From Streptomyces cylindrosporus (GTDB lineage Bacteria; Actinomycetota; Actinomycetes; Streptomycetales; Streptomycetaceae), in the NCBI RefSeq assembly GCF_022698165.1, contig NZ_JALDAY010000002.1:372001-436000 (forward strand): a stretch of 64,000 bases of DNA. The letters run 5' to 3'. This document shows, piece after piece, positions 23,361 to 31,279 of the stretch. Below the pieces are notes generated by a model that saw only the letters and a program-made list of their open reading frames with translations, did no database searches and had not been told where the DNA came from. A program made the translations under genes and the position numbers. The stretch's first letter is position 1; each line of letters starts with the position of its first letter.

Positions 23361-25304
23361 CTAGGGGACTCGGTGGGCGGAGCCCGGTGAGCGCACGCCG
23401 TCCAGGGTGGCGGCGGAGGGAGCCGTGGCCGTCGTACTGGAAGTGGCGCGGGCGAAGGCCGCCGCGCCGCCGACCAGCGGGACGCGGGCCGAGGTGCGGG
23501 ACAGGTCCAGGGTGAGGGTCGGCTTGTCGGCCGGCGGGTCGATGAGGTCCTTGTCGGTGCCCGCGACGATCAGGGCGAGGCGGTGGCCGGCCGGGACGAC
23601 GTGGTCGGTGGCCGCGAGGTCCACGGTGATGGTGTACGCCTTGCCCGGGGTGAGCGGGACGCCCTTGAGGTCGGAGGCGTAGTTGCCGAGGTCGGCCCAG
23701 CCGCGGCTGAACACCGTGTAGTCGACGTCCGCCTTCTTGGCCTGCGTGTTCTTGAAGCAGGCGCTGTCGCCCGCGGTGCTCGCGCCCCAGCAGCTGCGGT
23801 CGGTGAGGGTGGTGATGCCCTCGGCGGCGTCGGCGTAGTCCCGGATGGTGTCGGGGCCGAGGTCGACCAGGACGGCGGAGAGGTGGGCCGTCGGGGTGGT
23901 TGGGGTCGCGGTGATCGTCACCTTGGACGAGCCGGACAGGCGCAGGCCGTGGGTGAGGGGTTTCGTCACGAAGCCCGCCTTGTCGGGGGTCGACGTGTCG
24001 ATCTGCGCGGCCCAGTCGGTCTCGCTCCGCGTCGGGTCGTCGGTGAAGGTCTCGCTGCCCTTGTGCTTGGAGAGGCCGAGGGTGCCGACGCCCGCCTGGG
24101 TGCCGGTGGCCGGGCGCAGGGTCGTGGTGGTCGTGCCGGCCGGCGGCCAGACCTTGGAGGTGACCCACTGGTCGGGGTGGCGTTCGATGTCGGCCATCGG
24201 CTCGCGGTCGATGCCGTTGTCGTAGCCGAGGAGTTCGTGGTCGAACCAGCGGTGCAGGGTGTCCACCCAGGTGGCGCGGCGGAAGTCGAAGGGGTCGACG
24301 TGGCCGGTCTGGGAGAGCCAGATCTTGCGCTCGACGCCGTTCTTGGCGAGGGCGTCCCACCACTGGCCGAAGTGCTTGGTGCGGACGTTGAGGTCCTGCA
24401 TGCCGTGGACCAGGAAGACGCTCGCCTTCACCTTGCTCGCGTCCTTGACGTAGTCGCGCTCGGTCCAGAACGGCGTCCAGTCACCGGTGCGCGGGGCGCC
24501 GTCGACGATCTTCTGCTGTACGGCGGCGCACTTGGCCCGGGCGTCGGGGCTGTCGACGTAGTCGGAGAGCCAGTCGGGGCCGGAGTCGTAGAGCGGGGCG
24601 CCCTGCTGGAAGTAGTAGTCGTACCAGGAGGAGATGCCGCTGATCGGGACGATGGTCTTGAGGCCCTTGACGCCGGTGGCGGCGACGCCGTTGGCGATGG
24701 TGGCGTCCCAGCTCTTGCCGATCATGCCCGTTGTGCCGTTGGTCCAGCCGGCCTTGGCGGTCGTCGTGCCGGTGCGGGTGGTGTACGCCTTGGCGCGGCC
24801 GTTCAGCCAGTCGACGACGGCCTTCGCGGACTGGATGTCGGAGCGGCCGCCGACGTCCACGCAACCGTCGGAGCGGTTGGTGCCGGCGAGGTCGACGCCG
24901 ACGAAGGCGTAGCCGCGGGGCACGAAGTAGTTGTCGTAGAAGAGCGGCATCTGGACGACGTTGCCCGCCGCGTCGTACGTCTTCTTCTGGCTCTCGTTGC
25001 CGCGGCCGCAGCAGGAGTAGTAGGGGCTGGCGTCCATGATGACGGGCACCTTGCGGCCCTGCTGGGCGGGTTCGCGCGGGCGGACGATGTCGACGGCGAC
25101 GCGGTCGGTCTTCCCGTCGCCGTCCCCGTCGAGTCCGGTGTCCACCCACACGGCCTCGCGGATGGCATCGGCGTAGGAGTAGACGGGTTGGCTCTCGCGC
25201 GGGGTCGCGTGGGCCGCCGCCGGGGCGATGAAGGCCGCCAGGAGGACGGCGATCGCCGCCGTCGCGAGCGGTCTCCAGGTCGTGAAGCGCATGCGTATCG
25301 GCAT
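23361..25304 (-). CDS. secreted Xaa-Pro dipeptidyl-peptidase / CocE-type hydrolase
   Basis: 647 aa serine hydrolase. Residues 1-33 are a Sec signal peptide (ATAAIAVLLAAFIAPAAAHA, cut after AHA). The alpha/beta-hydrolase domain has the nucleophile motif GMIGKSWDAT near 195, DLNVRT with the probable Asp and SQTGHVDPF with the His. A C-terminal jelly-roll typical of X-Pro peptidases follows (DYTVFSRGWADLGNY, then HRLALIVAGTDKDLID). It probably cleaves X-Pro dipeptides from extracellular peptides. ATG 25304 starts the signal; ATG 25292 is an alternative. It is divergent from the secreted M1 peptidase, so both may feed extracellular protein breakdown. Confidence 0.9.
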   Translation of the reverse strand: MPIRMRFTTWRPLATAAIAVLLAAFIAPAAAHATPRESQPVYSYADAIREAVWVDTGLDGDGDGKTDRVAVDIVRPREPAQQGRKVPVIMDASPYYSCCGRGNESQKKTYDAAGNVVQMPLFYDNYFVPRGYAFVGVDLAGTNRSDGCVDVGGRSDIQSAKAVVDWLNGRAKAYTTRTGTTTAKAGWTNGTTGMIGKSWDATIANGVAATGVKGLKTIVPISGISSWYDYYFQQGAPLYDSGPDWLSDYVDSPDARAKCAAVQQKIVDGAPRTGDWTPFWTERDYVKDASKVKASVFLVHGMQDLNVRTKHFGQWWDALAKNGVERKIWLSQTGHVDPFDFRRATWVDTLHRWFDHELLGYDNGIDREPMADIERHPDQWVTSKVWPPAGTTTTTLRPATGTQAGVGTLGLSKHKGSETFTDDPTRSETDWAAQIDTSTPDKAGFVTKPLTHGLRLSGSSKVTITATPTTPTAHLSAVLVDLGPDTIRDYADAAEGITTLTDRSCWGASTAGDSACFKNTQAKKADVDYTVFSRGWADLGNYASDLKGVPLTPGKAYTITVDLAATDHVVPAGHRLALIVAGTDKDLIDPPADKPTLTLDLSRTSARVPLVGGAAAFARATSSTTATAPSAATLDGVRSPGSAHRVP

Positions 25305-25478
25305 GCGCGGACGTTACAACGGTCAACTCCCGTACAGAAAGGGGGAGTAGGAAGGGCCAGGAGGAGTGATACGGCCGAATGGCGATCGTGTGACAGGTGG
25401 GGCCATGGACAGGCCTGCGCGCACAGGGACTCAATAGGCTCCGAACAGACTTCGTGCCCCCACCACTTGGAGCCTTTC

Positions 25479-26966
25479 GTGCATCGCAGACTCATCGCCC
25501 CGGGCGCACTCGCCGCGGCCTCCCTGATGCTGGCGATCCCGGCCTCGGCCGCGAGCTTCTCCCCCGGCGCGCCAGGTATCGGCGACCCCTACTACCCGGC
25601 CTACGGCAACGGCGGATACGACGTCTCCCACTACGACCTGCGTCTTCAGTACCAGCCCTCGACCGACGAGCTGGCGGGTACGGCGACGATCCTGGCGAGG
25701 ACCACGCAGGACCTGTCGAGCTTCGACCTGGACTTCCTGCTGGACGTCAGCGAGGTGCGGGTCAATGGCGTCAAGGCCTCCTTCGCGAGCTCGGGGCAGC
25801 ACGAGCTGGTGGTGACGCCGAAGACGCCGCTGGCCAAGGGGACCGCGGTCACCGTGGTCGTGCGGTACAGCGGGGTGCCGTCCTCGAAGAGCGCGTACGG
25901 CTTCAACGCCTGGCACCGGACGCCGGACGGGGCCGTCGCCGCGGACGAGCCCGAGGCGGCGTGGTGGTGGTTCCCGAGCAACGACCATCCGCTGGACAAG
26001 GCGACGTACGACGTGTCCGTCGCCGTGCCGGACGGCACCCAGGTCATCTCCAACGGGCTGCTCCAGTCGACGAGTTCACGGCTGGGCTGGACCCGCTACA
26101 ACTGGCGGGAGAACAAGCCGCAGGCCACGTACCTGGCCACGCTGGCGGTCGGGAAGTTCGACATCACGACCAGTACCTCCGAGGGCGGGGTGCCGATCGT
26201 CAACGCCTACAGCAAGGACCTCGGGGACAACGACGGGGCGGCGCGGGCGAGCGTCGAGCGGACCGGGGAGCTGGTCGACTGGCTGAGCGGCTACTTCGGG
26301 CCGTATCCGTTCGCTTCGGCGGGCGGGTACGTGCCGAACACGACCACCGGGTACGCGCTGGAGACGCAGACGCGGGTCTACTACAGCCCGCGGCAGTTCG
26401 CGAACGGGGCCAACACCTCGGTCGTCGTGCACGAGTTGGCGCACCAGTGGTACGGGGACTCCGTCTCCCTCAAGGGCTGGAAGGACATCTGGATCAACGA
26501 GGGCTTCGCCCGGTACGCGCAGTGGCTGTGGTCCGAGCACGAGGGCGAGGGGACGGCACAGGAGCTCGCCGACTACGTGTACGCCTCGCACCCGGCCGAC
26601 GACGCGTTCTGGACGGTCGAGCCCGGGGATCCGGGCCCGGACAACCAGTTCGACATCGCGGTGTACGACCGGGGGGCGCTGGCCGTGCAGGCCCTGCGGA
26701 ACGCGGTCGGTGACGACACCTTCTTCGCCATCCTGAAGGGGTGGCCGCGGGAGCACGCCTACGGGAACGCCTCGGTGGCCGACTTCGAGGCGTACGCCGA
26801 ACAGGTCTCGGGCAAGTCGCTCGGCTCGCTGTTCGACGCGTGGCTGTTCCAGCCGAGCAAGCCGGCGGCGGCCGCGGTGAAGGCGGCGGCGGTGAAGGCG
26901 GCGGCGGTTGCGCCGGTCCAGCCGAAGTCGTGGAAGAAGATCGAGGCTACGAACGACGTGCGCTGA
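25479..26966 (+). CDS. secreted M1 family zinc metallopeptidase
   Basis: 495 aa. A Sec signal occupies residues 1-27 (LAAASLMLAIPASAAS). The zinc site is HELAHQ (H318, E319, H322) with the third ligand in WINEGFARYA; the exopeptidase motif is the divergent GYALETQTR. Residues 30-200 form the beta-saddle domain. The C-terminus has tandem AVKAA repeats from repeated GTGAAGGCGGCGGCG units. GTG 25479 is preceded by GGAG with 6 bases spacing. TAGGCT (25435-25440) is a likely -10. It releases N-terminal residues from extracellular peptides. Its 3' end overlaps the convergent kinase gene by 20 bases. Confidence 0.9.
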   Translation: MHRRLIAPGALAAASLMLAIPASAASFSPGAPGIGDPYYPAYGNGGYDVSHYDLRLQYQPSTDELAGTATILARTTQDLSSFDLDFLLDVSEVRVNGVKASFASSGQHELVVTPKTPLAKGTAVTVVVRYSGVPSSKSAYGFNAWHRTPDGAVAADEPEAAWWWFPSNDHPLDKATYDVSVAVPDGTQVISNGLLQSTSSRLGWTRYNWRENKPQATYLATLAVGKFDITTSTSEGGVPIVNAYSKDLGDNDGAARASVERTGELVDWLSGYFGPYPFASAGGYVPNTTTGYALETQTRVYYSPRQFANGANTSVVVHELAHQWYGDSVSLKGWKDIWINEGFARYAQWLWSEHEGEGTAQELADYVYASHPADDAFWTVEPGDPGPDNQFDIAVYDRGALAVQALRNAVGDDTFFAILKGWPREHAYGNASVADFEAYAEQVSGKSLGSLFDAWLFQPSKPAAAAVKAAAVKAAAVAPVQPKSWKKIEATNDVR

Positions 26967-27852
26967 CCGCCAGGAGCTCCTCGCGGGACATCGACTCCGC
27001 CTCCGTGGCAGGGACCGTGCAGGCGTGGGCGCCTGCGATCGTGCCGTAGAGCGCGGCGCGCTCAGGGGTTTCGCGGTTCAGCCAGCCGTAGAGGAAGGCC
27101 GCCGCGAAGGCGTCGCCCGCACCGTTGGTGTCCACCACCGGTGCGGGCGGCGCCGCCGGCGGGATGTGGGTCAGTTCGTCGTCGGTCAGCAGGTAGGCGC
27201 CCTTCGCGCCCGCCGTGGCGACGACGACCTCGGCCCTGCCCCGTTCGGTGATGCGGCGCATCGTGCGCTCGGGGTTCGGGAGTGCGGTCGTGGACAGGAA
27301 GACCACGTCCGCCTCGTACGCGAACGGTTCGTGGTACGGGTTCTCGCCGTCCCAGTCGTGCAGGTCGGTGGAGACGGTGGTGCCCGACTCCCGCAGCAGC
27401 GGCAGCGCGTGGGCGGCGGGCTGGGTGATGGCGACGTGGACGTGCCGGCTCGCCCCGGCCAGGGTGCGGACCGTCGTCTCCGGGAAGCGGTCGTCGGGGT
27501 GGGAGCGGCTCACGTCGTACAGGGAGAGCCGTCTGCCGTCGGGGCCCACGAGGTTCACGGCGCGCTTCGTCCCGGCGGGCTGGGGGATCGCCGTGAGCGC
27601 GATGCCCTTCTCCTCGTGCAGGGCGCGCACCAGGTCGCCCTCCGGGTCGTCGCCGAGCAGGTCGAGGTGGTGGACGCGGAGGCCGAGGGCGGCGAGGCCC
27701 AGCGCCACGAAGTCGCCGGTCTGGCCGGCGCGGGTGCGGATGCCCTGCTCGATCATGTAGCTGTCGGCGTACGGGAGCGGCAACCGCGGCACGTACACGA
27801 TGGTGTCCACGCCGGCGCCGCCCAGCACGAGGACGTCGATCTCGCGGCTCAA
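26947..27852 (-). CDS. PfkB family sugar kinase, ribokinase-like
   Basis: 301 aa. The N-terminal DVLVLGGAGVDTIVYV and the C-terminal PfkB signature DTNGAGDAFAAAFLYG, with the catalytic Asp and anion hole, are clear; GGxG-type lid residues RTRAGQTGDFVALGLAALG occur at 40-60. It would phosphorylate a sugar or nucleoside. TTG 27852 is chosen because it overlaps the macro-domain stop as TTGA and GGGGAGGG lies 6 bases upstream. Coupling to a macro-domain gene suggests a role with ADP-ribose-derived ribose, which is inference. Substrate unknown. Confidence 0.87.
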   Translation of the reverse strand: MSREIDVLVLGGAGVDTIVYVPRLPLPYADSYMIEQGIRTRAGQTGDFVALGLAALGLRVHHLDLLGDDPEGDLVRALHEEKGIALTAIPQPAGTKRAVNLVGPDGRRLSLYDVSRSHPDDRFPETTVRTLAGASRHVHVAITQPAAHALPLLRESGTTVSTDLHDWDGENPYHEPFAYEADVVFLSTTALPNPERTMRRITERGRAEVVVATAGAKGAYLLTDDELTHIPPAAPPAPVVDTNGAGDAFAAAFLYGWLNRETPERAALYGTIAGAHACTVPATEAESMSREELLAVSARRS

Positions 27853-28337
27853 CTCTGGCCCTCCCCATGGTCGTACACCGTGACGCCGATGCCCCGCCGC
27901 ACCAGCCGCTGCACGATCAGCGGCTCGACGCGGGACCACTTGCCACCGGCCCGACCGCACCCTATCCGGGGCATGTGGACGGAGGCACCCAGCTCCAGGG
28001 CCTTGTCGGCGAGCCTGGTGAGGGCCGTGTCGATCGCTTCGTAGCGGACCGGGACGCCCTTGCTGCCGGTCCTGGTGCCGCGCTGGCCGATCATGTTGGC
28101 CACCCACACGTACTTCTCGACCTGGACGAACCGGACCGCGCCCAGGCCGAAGTCGTTCGACGCGCGCTCGCGGTGCCATGCGCGGTACGACGCCTCCGGC
28201 TCCGGCCAGCGGCGCGATATCGCCAGCACGAAGCCCTTCCCCCAGCCCCCGATGTCGTTGCAGACATGGGCGATCACCTTGACGCCCTTCACCGACGGCG
28301 CGGTGGCGTCCCCCCGGATGTAGATGATCTCCGACAT
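27849..28337 (-). CDS. macro-domain protein (ADP-ribose binding/hydrolase)
   Basis: 162 aa single macro domain. The N-terminal YIRGDATAP is the usual GDAT/GDIT strand; IAHVCNDIGGWGKGFVLAIS is the ADP-ribose distal loop; and VHMPRIGCGRAGGKW is the phosphate loop. The form is closest to TARG1/Poa1-like macro domains that remove ADP-ribose from glutamate or hydrolyse ADP-ribose-1''-phosphate. Start ATG 28337. It is translationally coupled to the PfkB kinase (TTGA) and lies 39 bases from a permease remnant. No ADP-ribosyltransferase is in view. Confidence 0.86.
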   Translation of the reverse strand: MSEIIYIRGDATAPSVKGVKVIAHVCNDIGGWGKGFVLAISRRWPEPEASYRAWHRERASNDFGLGAVRFVQVEKYVWVANMIGQRGTRTGSKGVPVRYEAIDTALTRLADKALELGASVHMPRIGCGRAGGKWSRVEPLIVQRLVRRGIGVTVYDHGEGQS

Positions 28338-28376
28338 GACGCCACCGTACGACCCGCCACTGACAACGGCTCCTGA

Positions 28377-28640
28377 TTACTTCGCGAACTCGGTCAGCTC
28401 CCGGTCCTCGTCGCGCCCCACGCGGCGGCGCACGGCGAACCAGCTGGCCACCAGCATCGCGGCGATCACCGGAATGAGGAGGAGGGTCCTGCGGCCGACC
28501 TCGGCGTCGTTCCACATCAGGCCGAGGACGGCGAGAAGGAAGGCGATCGTGCTGATCTCGGTGACCGGGCTGCCGGGGAGGCGGAAGGCCGGGCGGGAGA
28601 GCAGGCCCGCCTTCGCCCGGCGGACGAAGACCAGGTGTCC
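28377..28640 (-). pseudogene. remnant of an amino-acid permease (C-terminal fragment)
   Basis: About 87 residues in frame end in a normal stop at 28377. They read like the last part of a GabP/RocE-type amino-acid permease: GHLVFVRRAKAGLLSRPAFR, then LPGSPVTEISTIAFLLAVLG and LLLIPVIAAMLVASWFAVRR, that is two final membrane helices and a charged tail. Nothing upstream restores the first ten helices; the open frame continues into DNA without permease character up to the merR start region. I read this as a 5'-deleted gene. A short two-helix protein is the alternative. Confidence 0.6.
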
Positions 28641-28761
28641 GGACGTACTCGGCCGGCTCCCTCGGTGGAAGGCGCGGATCACACAGCGGCTCTTCTCACA
28701 GGCCCCACGGGCACCTCGTACGAGGTTTCGCAGTACTGGTGTGACAGCGATACTGCTGCAC

Positions 28762-29544
28762 ATGACGACCGACACGGCCAGCGGCACCGGCAGCGACACG
28801 GGCGAGCCGACGCTCACGATCGACGAACTGGCCGCGCGGGCCGGCATCACGGTCCGCACGGTCCGGTTCTACGGCACGAAGGGGCTGCTCCCGCCGCCGG
28901 TGATCGGGCCTCGACGGGTGGGGCACTACGGGCAGCAGCACGTGGCGCGGCTCGCGCTGATCGAGGAGCTCCAGCACCAGGGCATGACGCTGGCGGCGAT
29001 CGAGCGCTACATGGAGCAGCTGCCGCCGGACCTCAGCCATCGCGACCTGGCCATCCACCGGGCCGTGGTGGCCTCCTGGGCGCCGGACACGGTGGAGACG
29101 GTGTCCGCGGAGGAGCTCCGGCGGCGGGCAGGGCGGCCGCTGGGCGCGGACGACGTGGAACGGCTCACCGCGATGGGCGTGGTGCGGCCGAACGCCGAGG
29201 ACGCGGAGGACGCGGAGGACGCGGAGGACACGGAGGACGCGGACGGGTACCGCGTCGACGCGGGGCTGCTGCGGCTCGCCGTGCAGCTGCTCGACGTACC
29301 GCTGTCGCAGGAGGCGATCCTGGCGGCGCGGAAGGTGCTCGTCGCGCACTCGCGGGCCGCCGCGCACGAGTTGTCGCAGCTGTTCAGGGGCGAGGTGGCC
29401 GAGCGGGCCGAGGAGGACGTGAAGTCGCTGTCGGCGCACATGCAGCCCATCGTCGTGCAGGCGCTGCTGACGACGTTCCAGCGGTCGCTCCGGGACGAGG
29501 TGCACCAGTGGCTCGCGGCGTCAGAGGAAGGCCGATCCTCCTGA
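28762..29544 (+). CDS. MerR family transcriptional regulator
   Basis: 260 aa. Residues 15-85 form the winged helix (TIDELAARAGITVRTVRFYG, KGLLPPP, RVGHYGQQHVARLALIEELQ, GMTLAAIERYMEQLP). A long variable effector part follows without Cys metal ligands. Residues 146-160 are an acidic EDA repeat coded by five 9-bp units. ATG 28762; the inverted half-sites GCAGTA (28730-28735) and TACTGC (28751-28756) just upstream may be its own operator. Its end overlaps the convergent SDR gene by 24 bases. Ligand and targets unknown; the adjacent SDR is a candidate. Confidence 0.86.
   Translation: MTTDTASGTGSDTGEPTLTIDELAARAGITVRTVRFYGTKGLLPPPVIGPRRVGHYGQQHVARLALIEELQHQGMTLAAIERYMEQLPPDLSHRDLAIHRAVVASWAPDTVETVSAEELRRRAGRPLGADDVERLTAMGVVRPNAEDAEDAEDAEDTEDADGYRVDAGLLRLAVQLLDVPLSQEAILAARKVLVAHSRAAAHELSQLFRGEVAERAEEDVKSLSAHMQPIVVQALLTTFQRSLRDEVHQWLAASEEGRSS
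29197..29241 (+). repeat. 9-bp tandem repeat inside the merR gene
   Basis: Five tandem copies of GAGGACGCG (the fourth is GAGGACACG), coding Glu-Asp-Ala repeats. In-frame and likely length-variable between strains. Confidence 0.85.
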
Positions 29545-30246
29545 CACGTTGAGGGTCTGGCCGGTGAGGAAGCCGCTGCCCTCGTCGACCACGTAGAGGA
29601 GAGTGGAGACCAGGTCGGACGGCTGCTGGGTGCGCTTGACGACCTGGCCGGAGCGGACCTCGTCGAAGCCGCCGGCGGCGCCGACCGTGCGCTCGGCGGT
29701 GGCGGTGCGGACCATGGTGGGCGCGATCGCGTTGACGGTGATGTCGTACGGGGCGAGGGCGGACGCGAGTGCCCGGGTGAAGCCGATCAGACCGGCCTTC
29801 GAGGCGACATACGGGACCATCGTGGGCGGCGCGGTGAAGACGGCGGCGGAGACGATGTTGACGATCCGGCCCCATCCGGCGGCCTTCAGGTACGGCAGCG
29901 CGGCCCGGGTGACCAGGAACGGGGCCTCCAGGTTGACGCGCATGACGCGGCGCCAGTCCTCGGCGGTCGTCTCCTCGAAGGGTTTCGCGGGGTGGACGCC
30001 GGCGTTGTTGACGACGACGTGCACCGTGCCGAACTGGTCGATCACCCGCTCCAGCCCCGCCCTCACCTGCTCCTCGTCGGTGACGTCACCGACCAGCTCC
30101 AGGTAGTCGAGCACCCTGCCCGCGGTCTCCGGCTGCGGAAACAGATCCAGTCCGGCCACCCGGTACCCACGCCCGGCGAGCGCGACGACGAACTCCTGCC
30201 CGAGCCCCTGTGCCGCACCGGTCACCAGGGCGGTACGCGTCTCCAT
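29521..30246 (-). CDS. short-chain dehydrogenase/reductase (FabG-like)
   Basis: 241 aa classical SDR. NAD(P) motif TGAAQGLG near residue 9, NNAG near 83, catalytic Ser in NIVSAAVF, and YVASKAG (Tyr-x-x-x-Lys) near 148. Asp in AGLDLFPQ at the end of beta-2 favours NAD over NADP. Start ATG 30246. It follows the IclR regulator on the same strand across a 185-bp gap that holds a long inverted repeat, and is convergent with merR. Substrate unknown; the ThDP-enzyme neighbourhood suggests aromatic or hydroxy-acid metabolism, which is only a guess. Confidence 0.88.
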   Translation of the reverse strand: METRTALVTGAAQGLGQEFVVALAGRGYRVAGLDLFPQPETAGRVLDYLELVGDVTDEEQVRAGLERVIDQFGTVHVVVNNAGVHPAKPFEETTAEDWRRVMRVNLEAPFLVTRAALPYLKAAGWGRIVNIVSAAVFTAPPTMVPYVASKAGLIGFTRALASALAPYDITVNAIAPTMVRTATAERTVGAAGGFDEVRSGQVVKRTQQPSDLVSTLLYVVDEGSGFLTGQTLNVSGGSAFL

Positions 30247-30377
30247 GCGCCGAGTGTGATGACCCGTCAGTCACTCGGCAAGGGCACATTCCACTCGCTG
30301 AAACCACCTGGCTGCCGCACGCGGTCGGGGGATCGGCGGGGTGTCGACGTCGGCGTACGGGCTGAAACGCACCGCAT

Positions 30378-30489
30378 CGTGGGCGCGAGGGTGTGCGCGG
30401 CGGCCGTCGCGGCGGTGCCCTGCGGCGCAGGTCACGCCGACAGTTTGCGGGTCAGTGCTCTTGCCGCCGCGCACACCCTCGCGCCCACG
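30378..30489. repeat. perfect 27-bp inverted repeat at the 3' end of the IclR gene
   Basis: Left arm 30378-30404 is the exact reverse complement of the right arm 30463-30489, with 58 bases between. The right arm lies inside the last codons of the IclR gene (it codes VGARVCAAA); the left arm lies beyond its stop. A smaller hairpin, CCTGC-GCAGG (near 30419-30431), lies in the loop. It can act as a terminator or may be an inverted duplication. Confidence 0.85.
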
Positions 30490-31172
30490 CGGTCCACGTC
30501 CAGTCGGCGGGTGCCGCCTGTGACCGAGATCGCGGCGATCGGGCGGGGGCCGTGGTCCCGGGCGTAGATCGGGGCCGCGACGGCGGAGACGCCGACCTCG
30601 GCCTCCTCCAGGTTCACGCCGTAGCCGCGGGCCCGGGTCAGGGCGAGGTCGCGGGCGAGCTGGCCGGGGAGGACCAGGGTGCGCGGGGTGAGGCGGGGCA
30701 GGGTGCGGCGGGGCGGGGACGGGTCCTCGGCGAGGAAGACCTTGCCGGTGGCCGTGCAGTGCGCGGGCAGGCGGCCGCCGGTGCGGGAGACGATCGGGGT
30801 GGCGCGGTGGCCGGTGACTTTCTCCAGGAACAGTGTGTCGGTGCCGTCGGGGACAGCCAGGTGCACGTTCTCGTGTGTCGCCTCGTGCAGGTCGCCGAGG
30901 TACGGCAGCGCCGCGTCCCGCAGTTCGCGCACGGTCGGCGCGGACTGCCCCAGCACGAACAGTCCGAGGCCGATCCGGTAGCCACCCTCCGCGGTCCGCT
31001 CGACCAGCCCGAGCCGCACCAGCTCACCGACCAGCCGGTGCGCGGTCGGCTTCGGCAGCCCCGTGCGCAGGGCAAGCTCGGCGAGGCTGAGAGCGACGTC
31101 GGCCTCGGCGCAGACACGCAGCAGCAAAGCCCCGCGCGCGAGCACGGACTTCGGAATCTGACCGTCCGTCAT
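30432..31172 (-). CDS. IclR family transcriptional regulator
   Basis: 246 aa. N-terminal winged helix (ALSLAELALRTGLPKPTAHR, then LVGELVRLGLVER) is followed by the IclR ligand-binding GAF-like domain with LPAHCTATGKVFLAE (the conserved CTAxGK) and the C-terminal VSAVAAPIYARD segment. ATG 31172. A 16-bp tandem repeat at 31239-31270 upstream is a candidate autoregulatory operator. It lies just after the ThDP enzyme gene on the same strand and probably controls it or the SDR. Its last codons form one arm of a 27-bp inverted repeat. Confidence 0.9.
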   Translation of the reverse strand: MTDGQIPKSVLARGALLLRVCAEADVALSLAELALRTGLPKPTAHRLVGELVRLGLVERTAEGGYRIGLGLFVLGQSAPTVRELRDAALPYLGDLHEATHENVHLAVPDGTDTLFLEKVTGHRATPIVSRTGGRLPAHCTATGKVFLAEDPSPPRRTLPRLTPRTLVLPGQLARDLALTRARGYGVNLEEAEVGVSAVAAPIYARDHGPRPIAAISVTGGTRRLDVDRVGARVCAAARALTRKLSA

Positions 31173-31238
31173 GGACCGATGGTGGTGGCCGACGCGGCCG
31201 GGTGACAAGGCGTGCGGCACCGTGAATCCGCGCCGCAG

Positions 31239-31270
31239 GTCGACGTCGCACGGAGTCGACGTCGTACGGA
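31239..31270. promoter_or_regulatory. 16-bp tandem repeat upstream of iclR, probable operator
   Basis: GTCGACGTCGCACGGA (31239-31254) is followed directly by GTCGACGTCGTACGGA (31255-31270), differing at one base. It lies 67-98 bases upstream of the IclR start and beside the stop of the ThDP enzyme gene. Tandem sites fit dimer-of-dimers binding by IclR proteins. Confidence 0.55.
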
Positions 31271-31279
31271 ATGGATCGT

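Noticed and set aside
23583..25478. Plus-strand frame running into the M1 peptidase gene
   Set aside because: It is antisense to the CocE-type peptidase; the signal peptide and ribosome site place the start at 25479.
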